The notes below the pieces were generated by a model. The model did not search any database and was not told the origin of the DNA. It worked only from the letters and a program-made list of their open reading frames with translations. From Humulus lupulus (taxonomy: Eukaryota; Streptophyta; Magnoliopsida; Rosales; Cannabaceae), in assembly GCF_963169125.1 (NCBI RefSeq), contig NC_084794.1:230093219-230157218 (forward strand): DNA of 64,000 nucleotides. Direction: 5' to 3'. Shown here in pieces: positions 20,142 through 31,900 of this stretch. Each line of letters opens with the position of its first letter. Within the stretch, counting starts at the first letter, position 1. The position numbers were made by a program, and so were the translations under genes.

Positions 20142-22424
20142 AACAAAACAAAATATCATTGTCAATTACCAACCCACATTCAAAACACAACCTTCCCAAG
20201 AAATCAAAAGCAAATCATAGGTTGAGGGAGAAATCCAATACCTCTCTTGATAGTACACAAGTACCCACACAATAGCCACCACTTTGTTCAACCCTAGGAT
20301 TTCGAAACCCACACAAAAAAGAGAAGAAAACCAACAACAACCAAGTGCAAACTTAGCAAATCACAAGAAAACAAATAAGGAGATGAACTAGAAAATCACA
20401 AATACAAAATACATACCCTAGGATTTGAATTCATTTTCACTTCTTATTCTCCTCCTCCTTCTCTCTCTATCTCACGTCCCCTCCCTCTCTCTCTCTCTCT
20501 CTAGCCGTCGGTTCCAAGAGCCACAATGGCTCTCTCCTTTTCTTCATTTCCCTTTTATCTAATCATAGAGACATTAATATAGCCTAGTGAGAATGGGTAA
20601 GTTTCCCAAATCAAATATTTTTTCTCTAATTGTTTTATTTGATTGTCGTCAATAAAAGAAACATAATGAATATAATAAAAAGATGACAACCTCTTTTTTT
20701 CCCATTTTAACTATTGTCATCAATTTACTTTCCAATTAAAATAGGAAAAGAAATCATATCTTTCCCACTATGTCTCACACGCCTCCCCCATTTCCCTTTC
20801 TCTTTTATTTTTAATTAATTTTCTTTTTAATTCTTATAATTCCTTAATTAAATAAAAAAAATAAAAAGAAATAATGTGTAGGAAAAACTATTGCATGCTC
20901 ACCATGCACATACACATGCACACACCCAATCGCTCATGTGCATCACTATCTATCATGCACCTTGGTGTATTGAACCAAAACTCTTTTTATTTACAATTTA
21001 AATTAATAAACAAATAAAACAACTAACAATTAAATTCACATAATTTCTACCAATAATTCAAACAATTAAAAAAAATCTATCACTTAACAATTATTAATAA
21101 AACAAAGCACAAAATTAATTCATCTAAAAAAAAATTTGTGCACTACAGTTTGTGGCTTTTTATTTTTTATTTTCAATAATTTACTCAAATATACCATATT
21201 ACAATGAACAACTTGAATCATTATACACTCACTCATAAAATATATTTCATGCTAATTAAATTAGATACTGCCAAACTATTTTTTTTGTTATGTATAACCA
21301 AATAAATACAAAATATTCCTTCACAAAAATTAATATAGATCCATTTTTTAAAAAAGTTAATTAAAAAAGATACACATAAATTTTGTGTATAAGAATGTCT
21401 TAGTAAGTTTTGATATAGTGTAGTACAACAAATAAATATATACCATGCTATTAAACATATATACAGTATGTACTATAATATTTGCTTTTTAACAACAACA
21501 ATTAATATGGAATAACAATATTTGAATATGATATAATATAACTCAAATAACAAAATAACATATAAGCATCAAGTTTTTTTTTCTTTCATAACATTTTTTT
21601 TAAATATCTTAACAAATTTTGATATGATGTAACACAAAAAAATCAATATACCATGATAATGAATTTATTTAACTATAAAAAAATTCTAACAAAAATAAAA
21701 TGGGTATATCATTGCTAAATAAATGTATATATCATGCTAACAAAATTATATACCACCATTATATATAACAAAAAACTAAATATCATCTACAAAATTTAAT
21801 ATACAATAGTTTACAAAAAAATGAATATACCATGCTTAACAATATACATGATCCCTCCATTTTTTTATTTGAACAAGCATGAAGGTATTTGAAGTTACTT
21901 ACTGCCTTGACACAACTATTAGCCAAATTTGTGTTTCTCCATTTGAATAGACGAAATGGTGCCCATTTTAGGCACATGAGTGTCTAAAATTTTGTTTTCA
22001 TTTTTGAGTAGGTGCAAGATGGCTATTTTCGGGGTGTGTACACCCAAAAATATTGCCAAAATTTAGTTATTATTATTTTCTAAAAAGAATATTTGCAAAA
22101 ACACACATTTTGGATATAGGGTGCCTGAGCCAACACTGATATACTACATTATAAAAAATTAATATACTATGCTATCTAGTAAACTTATATATCATAATTT
22201 TTTTTTTTTAACAAAATAAATTAATATGAAATAACAATAACAAAATTTGATATAATATAGCATACAATTTGCATATATACCGTGTTAATAATAATAATAA
22301 TAATAATAATCATGTAATTTTTAAATAATATTAACTATACAACTTTGATATACTATACCACAAAAAAAATATTGAGTTGGAAAATAATATATCACCAACA
22401 CTTAAAAAATAAAAAATAAAAATC
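20142..22424. other. AT-rich intergenic DNA with degenerate repeats and a CT microsatellite
   Basis: No gene recognised. Near 20484-20502 is a (CT)n tract. From about 21400 to 22400 a loose motif TTGATATANTGTANCACA ... ATATACCATGCTA recurs (about 21411, 21526, 21620, 21820, 22137, 22250, 22343). A (TAA)n tract is at 22285-22310. The small ORF 21783-21977 has no recognisable similarity. Confidence 0.5.
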
Positions 22425-23009
22425 AATATTGTTGACAGTGAAATCTCGTCAACGATATAAGGTTAGAAAACTGAGACTGTATTGCAAGAGATATCTTAGA
22501 AGAAGATGGAGAAAACTTGAAAGAGTAAATATGCAGAACCCCAATGGAGTAAGATCGTATATTGCTTAATAGCCTCAGCATACAAGGAATTTTCCAACCC
22601 CTTTTCTGGAGGGGTGGTGATCTATTTATACTGGAGCTCTAATGGCTCCTCATACATTGTGGTCCCAGGGGACAAGATTGTACATAGGTACATTGTCAGG
22701 GTAGTGGCACAGGTCGTGATGGAGCAGAAGGTTATGGTGTCGGCCTGGTACATAGTCAGAGGTATGCATGTAGTGCTTCCACACTCTGTACAAATCCGCA
22801 CCTACTACTTGTAGGACACAGATGTCAAAGTCATGCCTTTGCCCTCTTTCAGGGTTGTACATCCCATGCTTGTACATTTATCTCATGCCTAGTGGTCCCC
22901 CTTACCTAAATATCTTCTCTAGGTTTCTTTATATTTTAGTAAGTGTCGATCCATACCTCTTTTACCCCGGCCTTACCTCCAGGTACGAGGCCTGGAAATA
23001 GGCATGTAC

Positions 23010-23190
23010 GATGCTTGGGGATGGGTATCAAAAGGCGAGACCCTTGGTGCCTAAGCGAGTATCTAGGCATGACTTGGGCATTCATGAGGCTCGGGGATGG
23101 GTCTCACAAGGCGAGACCCTTGGTGCCGAAGTGAGTACCCATGCATGACCTAGGCATTCACGAGGCTCGGGGATGGGTTTCATAAGGCGT
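23010..23190. repeat. GC-rich ~70-bp direct repeat in the 3' LTR
   Basis: Three imperfect copies of GGCTCGGGGATGGGTCTCAC followed by AAGGCGAGACCCTTGGTGCC and a CATGCATGACYTRGGCATTC-type stretch. The same set is in the other LTR at about 25940-26115, so it arose before insertion. Confidence 0.75.
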
Positions 23191-23336
23191 GATGAGGTTG
23201 CATGAGGGCCATGAGACATTGGTGGCGCGAGGCTCCTTAGCGTGGTCGTACCTCGCGAGATGCACACGGGCGTGGTGAGGTGTGTCTCATTGTGCAAGGT
23301 GTTGGCACGCAGCTGGGTCGCGAGGTGCGTGGGCGA

Positions 23337-23530
23337 GGGCAGCCTCGCATATCGAGGCCCTTATGGCCTTGGCAGGCACGCGCGGGGGAAGGGCAGCCTC
23401 GCATAGCGAGGCCCTTGTAGCCTTGGCAAGCGCGCGCGGGTGAAGGGCAACCTCACATAGTGAGGCCCTTGTGGCTTTGGCAGGCATGCGTGGGTGAAGG
23501 GCAGCCTCGCATAGCGAGGCCCTTGGGTCC
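23337..23530. repeat. 54-bp hairpin minisatellite in the 3' LTR
   Basis: Copies begin at 23341, 23395, 23449 and 23503, spaced exactly 54 bp. Each centres on GCCTCGCATAGCGAGGC, a 7-bp perfect stem with an ATA loop, followed by CCTTGTGGCCTTGGCAGGC. Confidence 0.9.
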
Positions 23531-23664
23531 TTCTGGGCATTTTCGCTAAGGCCTCGCATGGGGCAAGATATTGGGTTGCTTGGTTTGCCCGAGGATAATG
23601 AGGGTAACCCTCAATTTTTCTTTTGAGTGATGACTATGGCTCTGGTCAATTTTTGGCATTCACA

Positions 23665-23678
23665 CTTGCCCCCCAGTC
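23665..23678 (-). other. Polypurine tract of the gag-only element
   Basis: The minus strand reads ACTGGGGGGCAAG directly before the LTR start TGTGAATGCC. Confidence 0.75.
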
Positions 23679-23879
23679 TATTAGGAAGTCTTTGGGCTTC
23701 TTGATAGACTCGTAATAATGCTACACTCACTATGCTCTGGTGGTACTGCTGGGTGATTCGTGTCTGTTGCTACACTTTGATTACTTGTAAGGATATGTTG
23801 ACCCCTTGGTTCTTGCTATTCTTTTATGTATTTTTGTGCGCGCTTAGCATCCTTCTCATCATTAGGCATAGTACTATTT

Positions 23880-24100
23880 TTGCAAGCGTCTTCTTTGAGA
23901 GCCATTTTGCAAGCGTCTTCACTGAGACCCTTTTCGGCAAGCGCCTTCTTTGAGACCCTTTTTGCAAGCATCTACTTTGAGACCCTTTTTGCGAGCGTCT
24001 ACTTTGAGACCCTTTTTGCAAGCGTCTACTTTGAGACCCTTTTTGCAAGCTTCTACTTTCAGACCCTTTTTGCAAGCGTCTAATTTGAGACCCTTTTACA
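23880..24100 (-). repeat. 27-bp tandem repeat encoding a nonapeptide, about 8 copies
   Basis: The plus-strand unit is close to GCAAGCGTCTACTTTGAGAC followed by CCTTTTT. On the minus strand it stays open over 24159-23824 and reads as repeats of (Q/E)KGSQSRRL, a basic Ser/Arg/Lys peptide. That frame is the same as gag, though stop codons at 24202 and just below separate them. It could be a disordered RNA-binding tail or only a by-product of a 27-bp repeat. Confidence 0.85.
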
Positions 24101-24201
24101 ATTTTTGAGGTGATCTCCCCTCGTGTCGGGACTTTTATGGCTAGATGGTCCTCATCCAATTTTAAACTTGGTCAGCAACCCCTTTATCATGACGTCCCCT
24201 T

Positions 24202-25290
24202 CTATATGGACTCTTCAGACGTATTGGTAGTAGGGCGACTGGAGGAAGGTTCGCTTTCTTCAACTTGCGAGTTCTTATGGCCCTCTTCCACACGTATGTA
24301 CTTCTGTGCTCTTTCGAATAAATCATCTAAATTTGAAACTTCTCTTTTGAGCATGTTACTCCATAACTTGCTTCCTGGACGAACTCCAGCTGTAATAGCC
24401 ATCTTGAGCTCCGCTTTGGTTAAACTTCCCACCTTTTTTGCTTCCATATAGAACCTATGGATATAGTTCTTTAGACTTTCATTTTTGCCTTGCTTTATGT
24501 TAGCGAGGCTGGTAATTGGCATAACGTAATCACAGACCGCATGGTGCTACTGAAGAAATTCACTAGATAATTGCTGCCATGATTTGATTGTTCCTGGCCT
24601 TAACCTCTTGAACCACTTGTATGCAACACCTTTAAGTGTAACAACAAAGAAATGACATTTTGCTCTGCTGTTGACCCCTCTTAACCTCATCAAGTTATTG
24701 AAGCAGTCTAAGTGATACTTTGGGTCCGTAGTACCCCCGTATGGAGTCATGCGAGGCTCTCTGAGGTTGGCGGGGATTTTCTCAGCCTGGATCTCCCTTG
24801 TGAGGGGCGAATCATGGTCAAATTCTTCATCATCTCTATGCCCCACAAGTGCAGTGATAATCTTGCCTTGAGGGTGCTGCATTTTGATGTCTAGTTCCCT
24901 CCTCTTTTTGCATAAGGAGTCTTGAGGGTTCTCAGGCTGATCTCTTGCCTTGGTTGTGTTCCTCGGGGGAGCTGTGGGGGGTGTGTTTCTTACTTCTGAC
25001 CTCTTCCCATGGAGCTCTTCTCTTAGGCCAGGGGGCGCCTCTTTTGAGGTGACTTCTGCTTCGTTCTTACGACCATCATCTTCCCTCCGCCTTTGCTCCT
25101 TTGAGTAACCTCTGTCGGGCTGGACAGCCAGGGATGATGCTTCCTTCTCCTCCCATAGGGAAGGACATTCCTCTGGCATATCTCCATGCCCAGGTGGAGG
25201 AGGGCCTTTCCTGGAAGCCCTCATTCGTTCTCCGTTCAGGTGAACCTCAACGTCTTGTAGCTGTCGCAAGCATTGTGAATGCCTTGGCAT
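24202..25290 (-). pseudogene. gag of the gag-only element, one premature TAG
   Basis: One continuous frame from the ATG at 25290 (MPRHSQCLRQLQDVEVHLNG), interrupted only by TAG at 24547-24549 and ending at 24202. The N-terminal third is charged and Pro-rich. The retrotrans_gag domain follows with REPRMTPYGGTTDPKYHLDC, VTLKGVAYKWFKRLRPGTI and SWQQLSSEFLQ, then after the stop MPITSLANIKQGKNESLKNY and LFERAQKYIRVEE, a Tat-type Gag. The stop follows FLQ and probably arose from CAG by one C-to-T change. No CCHC knuckle is visible. Gag would build the particle that packages the element's RNA. Confidence 0.88.
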
Positions 25291-25339
25291 CTTTCTTTTC
25301 TAGAAGTGATGAAAGAACGTTGGCTTGATGCTTGTTCTT

Positions 25340-25357
25340 CCCACAGACGGCGCCAAA
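25340..25357 (-). other. Primer binding site of the gag-only element
   Basis: The minus strand directly after the 5' LTR reads GT then TTGGCGCCGTCTGTGGGAA. TGGCGCC is the common start of primer binding sites in Tat/Athila-type elements. Confidence 0.8.
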
Positions 25358-25359
25358 CT

Positions 25360-26613
25360 GTTGACAGCGAAATCTCATCAACAATATAAGGTTAGAAAAC
25401 TGAGACTGTATTGCAAGAGATATCTTAGAAGACGATGGAGAAAACTTGAAAGAGTAAATATGCTGAACCCCAGTGGAGTAAGATCGTATATTGCTTAATA
25501 GCCTCAGCATACAAAGAATTTTCCAACCCCTTTTCTGAAGGGGGGATGATCTATTTATACTGGAGCTCTAATGGCTCCTCATACATTGTGGTCCCAGGAG
25601 ACAAGATATTACATAGGTACATTGTCAGGGTAGTGGCATAGGTCATGGTGGAGCAGAAGGTTATGGTGTCGGCCTGGTACATAATCAGAGGTATGCATGT
25701 AGTGCTTCCACTCTCTGTACAAATCCGTACCTCCACTACTTGTAGGACACAGATGTCAGAGTCATGCCTTTGCCCTCTTTCAGGGTTGTACATCCCATGC
25801 TTGTACATTTATCTCATGCCTAGTGGTCCCCCTTACCTAAATATCTTCTCTAGGTTTCTTTATATTTTAGTAAGTGTCGATCCATACTTCTTTTACCCCG
25901 GCCTTACCTCCAGGTACAAGGCTTAGAAATAGGCATGTACGAGGCTTGGGGATGGGTCTCACAAGGCAAGACCCTTGGTGCCTAAGCAAGTATCCAGGCG
26001 TGACTTGGGAATTCATGAGGCTCGGGGATGGATCTCACAAGGCGAGACCCTTGGTGCCTAAGTGAGTACCCATGTGTGACCCGGGCATTCACGAGGCTCG
26101 GGGATGGGTTTCACAAGGTGTGATGGGGTTGCATGAGGGCCACAAGACGGTGGTGGCGCGATGCTCCTTAGCGTGGTCGTACCTCGCGAGACACACACGG
26201 GCATGATGAGGTGTGTCTCGCTGTGCGAGGCGTTGGCGTGCAGCTGGGTCGTGAGGCGCACGGGCGAGGGCAGCCTCGCATAGCGAGGCCCTTGTGGCCT
26301 TGGCAGGAACACGCGGGTGAAGGGCAGCCTCGCATAGCGAGGCCCTTGTGGCCTTGGCAGGCGTGCGCGGGTGAAGGGCACCCTCGCATAGTGAGGCCCT
26401 TGTGGCTATGGCAGGCGCGCGCGGGTGAAGGGTAGTCTCGCATAGCGAGGCCCTTGGGTCCTTCTGGGCATTTTTGCTAAGGTCTCCTATGAGACATGGG
26501 TCTCACGTGGGGCAAAATATTGGGTTGCTTGGTTTGCCCAAGGCTAATGAGGGTAACCCTCAATTTTTCTCTTGAGTGTTGACTATGACTCTGGTCAATT
26601 TTTAGCATTCACA
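25360..26613 (-). repeat. Gag-only element, 5' LTR
   Basis: 1254 bp, TGTTGACAGCG...TAGCATTCACA on the plus strand. Minus-strand TATA-like GTATAAATAG is at 25551-25560. The 54-bp hairpin minisatellite recurs at 26272, 26326, 26380 and 26434. ORFs such as 26058-26443 come from this repeat. Confidence 0.93.
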
Positions 26614-26618
26614 AATAT

Positions 26619-28919
26619 AACTTCAAAATAAAATGTATATAGATATACCAGAATGTTAAAATCACACACTTTCAAATAAAAAATAAAAAAAAGTAAATTG
26701 GACATTAAAAATATAATAAAATAGAATAATTAAAAAAACTACTATTTGTTCTCTAACTTAAAAATAAGGGGCATTTTATATTTATCAACCTAAAAAGGAG
26801 GTCATTTGATATAATTTCTCTATATTTTAACAAACTAGCTCATGTGCCCCATCTAAAATTGAAAAATTACAATATTCTTATTATCTTTTTCTTGTTTACA
26901 TTTTGGTTTGATTTTAATTAAATTATAATAAATATTAATTTATAATTTTTTATTAATTTGAATTTATATATTTTTCATATTAAATTTACATTTAATCAAA
27001 GTTAATGATAAAACAAATAACACTTAATATTGAAAGACGTACTATATCTTATTATTGCAATTAATGCCACATTCATTAACTGAAATAAAACTAAATCTTT
27101 GGAGAAATAGATGAGAATAAATTATATGAGAATTGGAATCATTATTTTTATCATATTGTTTATTGAAACTGGCTGGAAATGAAATTAAAAGTATATTATC
27201 TTGCTTACACAATCAGAAAATGTAATTGAAATACTTAAATTGAATAAATTGTCATTTTAAAAGAATAATTTTGCGTAAGTGTGAGGGAAATTACTTAAGT
27301 TTTTTGCTTTGTAGCACTTAAATACTTAAGTCTTCTTTTACGGCATAAATATCTTTCATCACATTTTCTTAGCAGCCGTAGGTACCTAGTCGTTTTATGT
27401 CAGACGCACACATGCCAGTCTTTGATTGGTCCGAATCATTTTTTTTTGTAAGATCCTAAATTGGCATCTCATAAACTATGACAATTTATTCCAAAAGTTA
27501 TAAATTAGATTTGAATTAAAGAACTAGCCAATCTAATGAATTAGATTATGTTTCCCTAACTTATGTCTTTTGCGCTTTTATTATTTGTACCATGTGACTA
27601 ATACAAAGTAGGCACATTTTTTTATAAGAATATTTAATCAATAAAAGGGTTTTTACTCATTTATTAAATAAATATCATGGTTTTCTTTCATGGAAATATT
27701 TTTTGAGTAAGTGTAAAATAAGATTTTGTTTCCTTGTTTGTTTCATGTAGATCACGCTGAGACCTTTAATGATGACATTCTTGTGTGATCAGCTGGTTAA
27801 TAAAACAAGATAATTCAGTTACTATTTTATAATTGATTTTATCTTTGTTATATTCCTTTTTTTTAATTTTACTCAAAAGGATATGATTTATTTATGATTG
27901 ATTTTATTCTTTTCGTTTATTGAGCTCATCAATCTCGTTCATTGTAGGAATAAAAGAGTGGAATGAACTTTGACACAATCATGTACTAGGCTCTTCTTAA
28001 ATCTATCTAGAAATGAGTAAAATCCGATCTATCAGGATTGATTTTTATAGCTGATCAAATCCTCCCAGAATTAAGGGAAGGTATTATGTTTTGATCTTTA
28101 ATGTGCAGAATCTCTACCTTTAGTTGTTTGATTTCAACAACTATAAAGTGAGATCTCTCAAGCATTTGTAGAAAACAACTCTTGGAGAATATTGAATTGT
28201 ATTTTCAGTGTAAACTAAATAGTGGCTTTATTTTAGAGTAATTTATGTATGTGAAACTGAGTGTAGCACCTTAGTTTACTGGTTAGTCAATCTATTTTGC
28301 ACTTTGTGCATTTTCTTGCAAGAATTCTTCAGAGGCAGAATTTGAAGACTTGTTTTAGGGGGATTCAAGTAGCAACTTCGGGAGAAGTTTGACACCACAT
28401 CATTGAAGGGAATTACAAGTGCTGGAGGTGCAGAAAACAATGTTTAGAAGACAGGACTCAAGCTTGCGGCAATAGAATAGAAGGAGTCTATCTTTGTATA
28501 AAACAATTGTATTGTGTATCATTGATCTCTTGCTAATCATGTCTCTTCTTTGGGCGTGGCCCCATAGAATAGGGAAATCACACCATGTAAAAATCTCATA
28601 TATCATTTAATTTTTCAATACTTTACGTTTTTAACATGTAGTACTCAGTGAACAATATGATCAATTAGTTTATTTATGTCACATTATACGTTAATGCGTC
28701 AACTTTTTGTGTTTATGCTTTAAGTAAGAAATTGTTGATTTAAACACTTGATAATACCTTAAAAATGAAAAATACACATTTAAATATTAAAAAATTCAAT
28801 TTTAAATAATTCAAATTTGAAAAATCAATTTAAAAATTAAAAATATATATAACTAATTTTAAATTTAAACTAACTAATTTTAAAACAAAATCAAAATATT
28901 AAAATTAAATCTTAAAGTA
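26619..28919. other. AT-rich intergenic DNA, no gene recognised
   Basis: Very AT-rich with no convincing ORF. About 27940-28620 has higher complexity and ends near GGCCCCATAGAATAGGGAAA and ACCATGTAAAAATCTC, reminiscent of the 3' part of Copia LTRs, but I could not find a partner LTR or boundaries. A dispersed repeat is annotated at 27281-27404. From 28750 to 28920 the sequence is simple A/T-rich. Confidence 0.4.
27281..27404 (+). repeat. Dispersed repeat, copy 1 (inverted copy at 42675-42800)
   Basis: Blocks TTTTTTGCTTTGTAGCACTT, AAATACTTAAGTCTTC, CATAAATATCTTTC and CGTAGGTACCTAGTCG recur on the opposite strand at 42675-42800. The family is unrecognised; it could be a fragment of a DNA transposon end. 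Confidence 0.65.
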
Positions 28920-31900
28920 AATGATAAGGGCATTTTGGGTTATATATTTAGACTTTTCTCACATAGATAATATTAATTTCTAGGGTTTTTATGTGTGTTC
29001 TAGCTTTGTTTTACGAGTCTTTGATTCTTAGGCCATAAAATTTGTTATGAGAGTTTATTGATGAATTTTGCGGCTAGATATTTGCGGGAGACGATAGGAC
29101 TCAAGGAATGAGTTTGAAGTGTTTTAGAAGTCCCTAAACCCGTGGTTCGAGGCTAGAGTTGAATATTTTGAAGAAAGTGGAAGACGTGCAGAAAAAGGCC
29201 AGCGGTTGTGGCCTCCCAGATAGAAGCCACTAGCCGCTGCTACTTAAAACCCTGGTCGCGGCCGACCCCCGATTCCAAGGCTGAAATTGTTCCCAGCTGT
29301 TGCGGCGAGCAACACCATTGGCTGCAGTGTAATAACCAATGTTATTATTTTTATAAGCTCCTTAAATAAGACCTTAAGTTAAATTTTATTAGTTTATATT
29401 AATGACTTGAGTGGTGGAATTTAGAAAGATTGCTTTAATTTTAAATTATTTATTTTAAGATATAATCTAATGACATATTAATAATTATAATTCAGATAAT
29501 TATAATTATTATAGCTAGTATTTATGAGATTTTTAGTATTTGATCAAATTAGAGTATAATTTTAAGCTTTTATTAAGATTAAGGTAGCTTAAGAAGTATA
29601 TATGTGGCATAAAAATATGTCACAAAATTTGAAATTTAAAGTGTATAGCCGAAATTGCCTACAATTTTATTAGGAGGAAATTTTGTGAATTAATTAATTT
29701 AATATTAGAGCTAAATTGAAGAACCAAATGAAGTAAGTCTTACTTAGTAATAAGCGTGTAACACATAAGTAGGAAATGATTTTGACTCATTTTGAATTTT
29801 ACATGAATAAATAAATGACAATAATTACATTGAAGGACCAAGTCTTATTTGGTTGAAGAACAAGAGACTAGGTGGCATGGGAAGCATAAGAATAGGCAAT
29901 GATGAACTAGTTTGAATTAAGTCACTATGTGTCAACAAAAGCTAGTTAAATGGTAGAAATTTAGTTTAAGGAGTCAAAAAATTAAGTAGAGAAAGTAGTG
30001 GGTTGGTTGTACAATAAATAACTAAAATTTGAATTTGAATGCATATTCATAGGCGTGGAGACAATGTAGGAAGCAAGGCTTGGACCTTGAATCAATTTTG
30101 AATCAATTTGAGGTTATGTGGCATTTAGAGAGTAGTTGTGGCACTTGACTAGGGAGGAGCATGGGTTGGCCGAAACCACTAAAGGAGATGGAGTTTTGAA
30201 TTTTTGAAAAATTGTTGAAGTAAAGTGGAGAAGTTTAAGGAAGATGGTTGGGGTTTGGAGCCTATAAATAGACTCATTCACCTTCTCATTTTTCACACAC
30301 AAACAAAGCATAAAACACTCTCCCATTTTTGAGATTACTCTCTCCCAAAAGCTTCATCTCTTGCTCCTTACTTCTCTACATAGCTAAAATCACTGTAGCC
30401 TTTATAGTGATCAAAATTATTTTCTTCTATTCTTCTATTAAGCCTCAAACACTATTGTCCTTATAAATCTTATAGTCGAAACACTAAACCCTATCAAGAC
30501 AATATATAGCCAAATTCAACTAAAGTATTAAAGCAGTTGGTGTCGCTGTTGAAGATAGGCATTAGAGTGAAGGCTCGAGATTTCATCTTTGGTTCTAGGG
30601 TGAAGGTATGACTTTATGTGGTTTAGAATTCTTGGTAGTATAGTTTTATTATAAGCCTCTAATTTAAATCTTTGATGTCTTATATAAGGTATTGGGCGAG
30701 ATCTATTAACACAAGCAATCTCTTTTCTTCTCTTTTTCCACAGTCAAGGTAAGAACAATTAGGCAAATTAATTTATGACCTATTAAGTGATTTGTATGAC
30801 CCTAACATTTCAGGTACAAAAAGAGATAAATGTGGCTGAACCTAAGGTGTTTCGAAATGTATGACAGACCTAAGTTGATGTCCAGCAGGCACAGTTGTCA
30901 AACTTGTATGACAGACCTAAGTTGATGTTTGGGGTTTAATTGGCACCCCCTGTATATGCACTTATCTTTTTCTTATACATGTCTTGTTATTATGACCTAT
31001 GACCTAGGATATATTATGATCTTGTATGATTATGTTATGAACTTTTAAGTGAATTTATGATATGTTTGTTATGATTATTTGTTTACATGACTGTTGCTTA
31101 TATTTTCCTTACTAGGCTTAGATGATCACTCCTTATGATATTATTGTGCCGATAATTGAGGTTAGAATGGCTGGTGGCGAGTGGGACCTAAAGAGCTTAG
31201 TGATGTATTGTGAGGCTCATATAGCCGCTGGAATGATCAAGGGCCTACGATTTTTATTATGAAAGTATTTTCTTTTAAGTATTTTTATTTCTTTAACTTC
31301 GAATGTTTCTTAGTAAATTTTGTTAAAGACCTTATTTATTTTGTAAAAACATGAGATCCCTTTCTTTATGGTATTTTCTTAAATAAAAGAGCAACATTTA
31401 TGTTTACGATTCAACGTTGTGTTCTCGATAATATCATGAGAAATTGGGGTGTTACACGTGGCTGATGACTGGCTTTCATACTCAATTTTTAATTTTTAAA
31501 TGTATTTTCAAGGGGCTATAAAATGGTTTAGGGATAACTTTTAGAATAACATTGGATTGCGTATTTTTTGAGTTTAGAGCAGCAGAGGAGAAGAAAATAC
31601 ATCATCTATATTATTCAATCTAGTTTTTCTTTCTTCTCTTAAACTTCTTTACTTTCATTGAATATTTATGTTTGTGACTATGAATATGATTATGCAGTAG
31701 TTTTCTTTTAAGTTAAGGGTTATTTCAAAACCCTAGAAATGAGATCTTGAATGCATTGCTGAATTTTATTCCTTCTATTCCCTTATATTAAATTGCTTCT
31801 ATTTTTCTATTTGAATGTTATAAATCTTGTAAGAACTTGTTTAGATGGCCACTAATTAGGGTTTTGTATTGCTCTACTATCATCTTAAAATTGTTATTCA

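Larger units (their letters stand above)
22430..23664 (-). repeat. Gag-only element, 3' LTR
   Basis: 1235 bp, TGTTGACAGTG...GGCATTCACA on the plus strand. A minus-strand TATA-like box (GTATAAATAG) is at about 22622-22631. A GC-rich half contains tandem repeats. ORFs in it (22614-22877, 22943-23559) are repeat-derived. Confidence 0.93.
22430..26613 (-). mobile_element. Gag-only LTR retrotransposon (Tat-like, non-autonomous), TSD AATAT
   Basis: 4184 bp with LTRs 22430-23664 and 25360-26613, flanked by AATAT on both sides (22425-22429 and 26614-26618). The 1.7-kb interior holds a primer binding site, a gag frame and a repeat region next to the polypurine tract. There is no protease, reverse transcriptase or integrase. 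This is the architecture described as TR-GAG in plants; enzymes would have to come from a related autonomous element. The LTRs differ by roughly 4-5% over the first 430 bp by hand count. Confidence 0.93.

Noticed and set aside
23287..23559. Repetitive ORFs encoding Ala/Cys/Arg-rich peptides (also 26058-26443)
   Set aside because: The frame stays open only because the 54-bp unit is a multiple of three. The sequence is LTR, and the encoded peptide is not conserved between frames.
27940..28620. Copia LTR fragment
   Set aside because: Some motifs resemble Copia LTR ends, but no TG/CA boundaries, primer site or second copy were found, so it was not annotated as an element.
29328..31456. Independent host gene with TATA box at 30263
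   Set aside because: The TATA box, leader and 3' end match the Tekay-1 LTR in order and spacing, so this is a solo LTR promoter.
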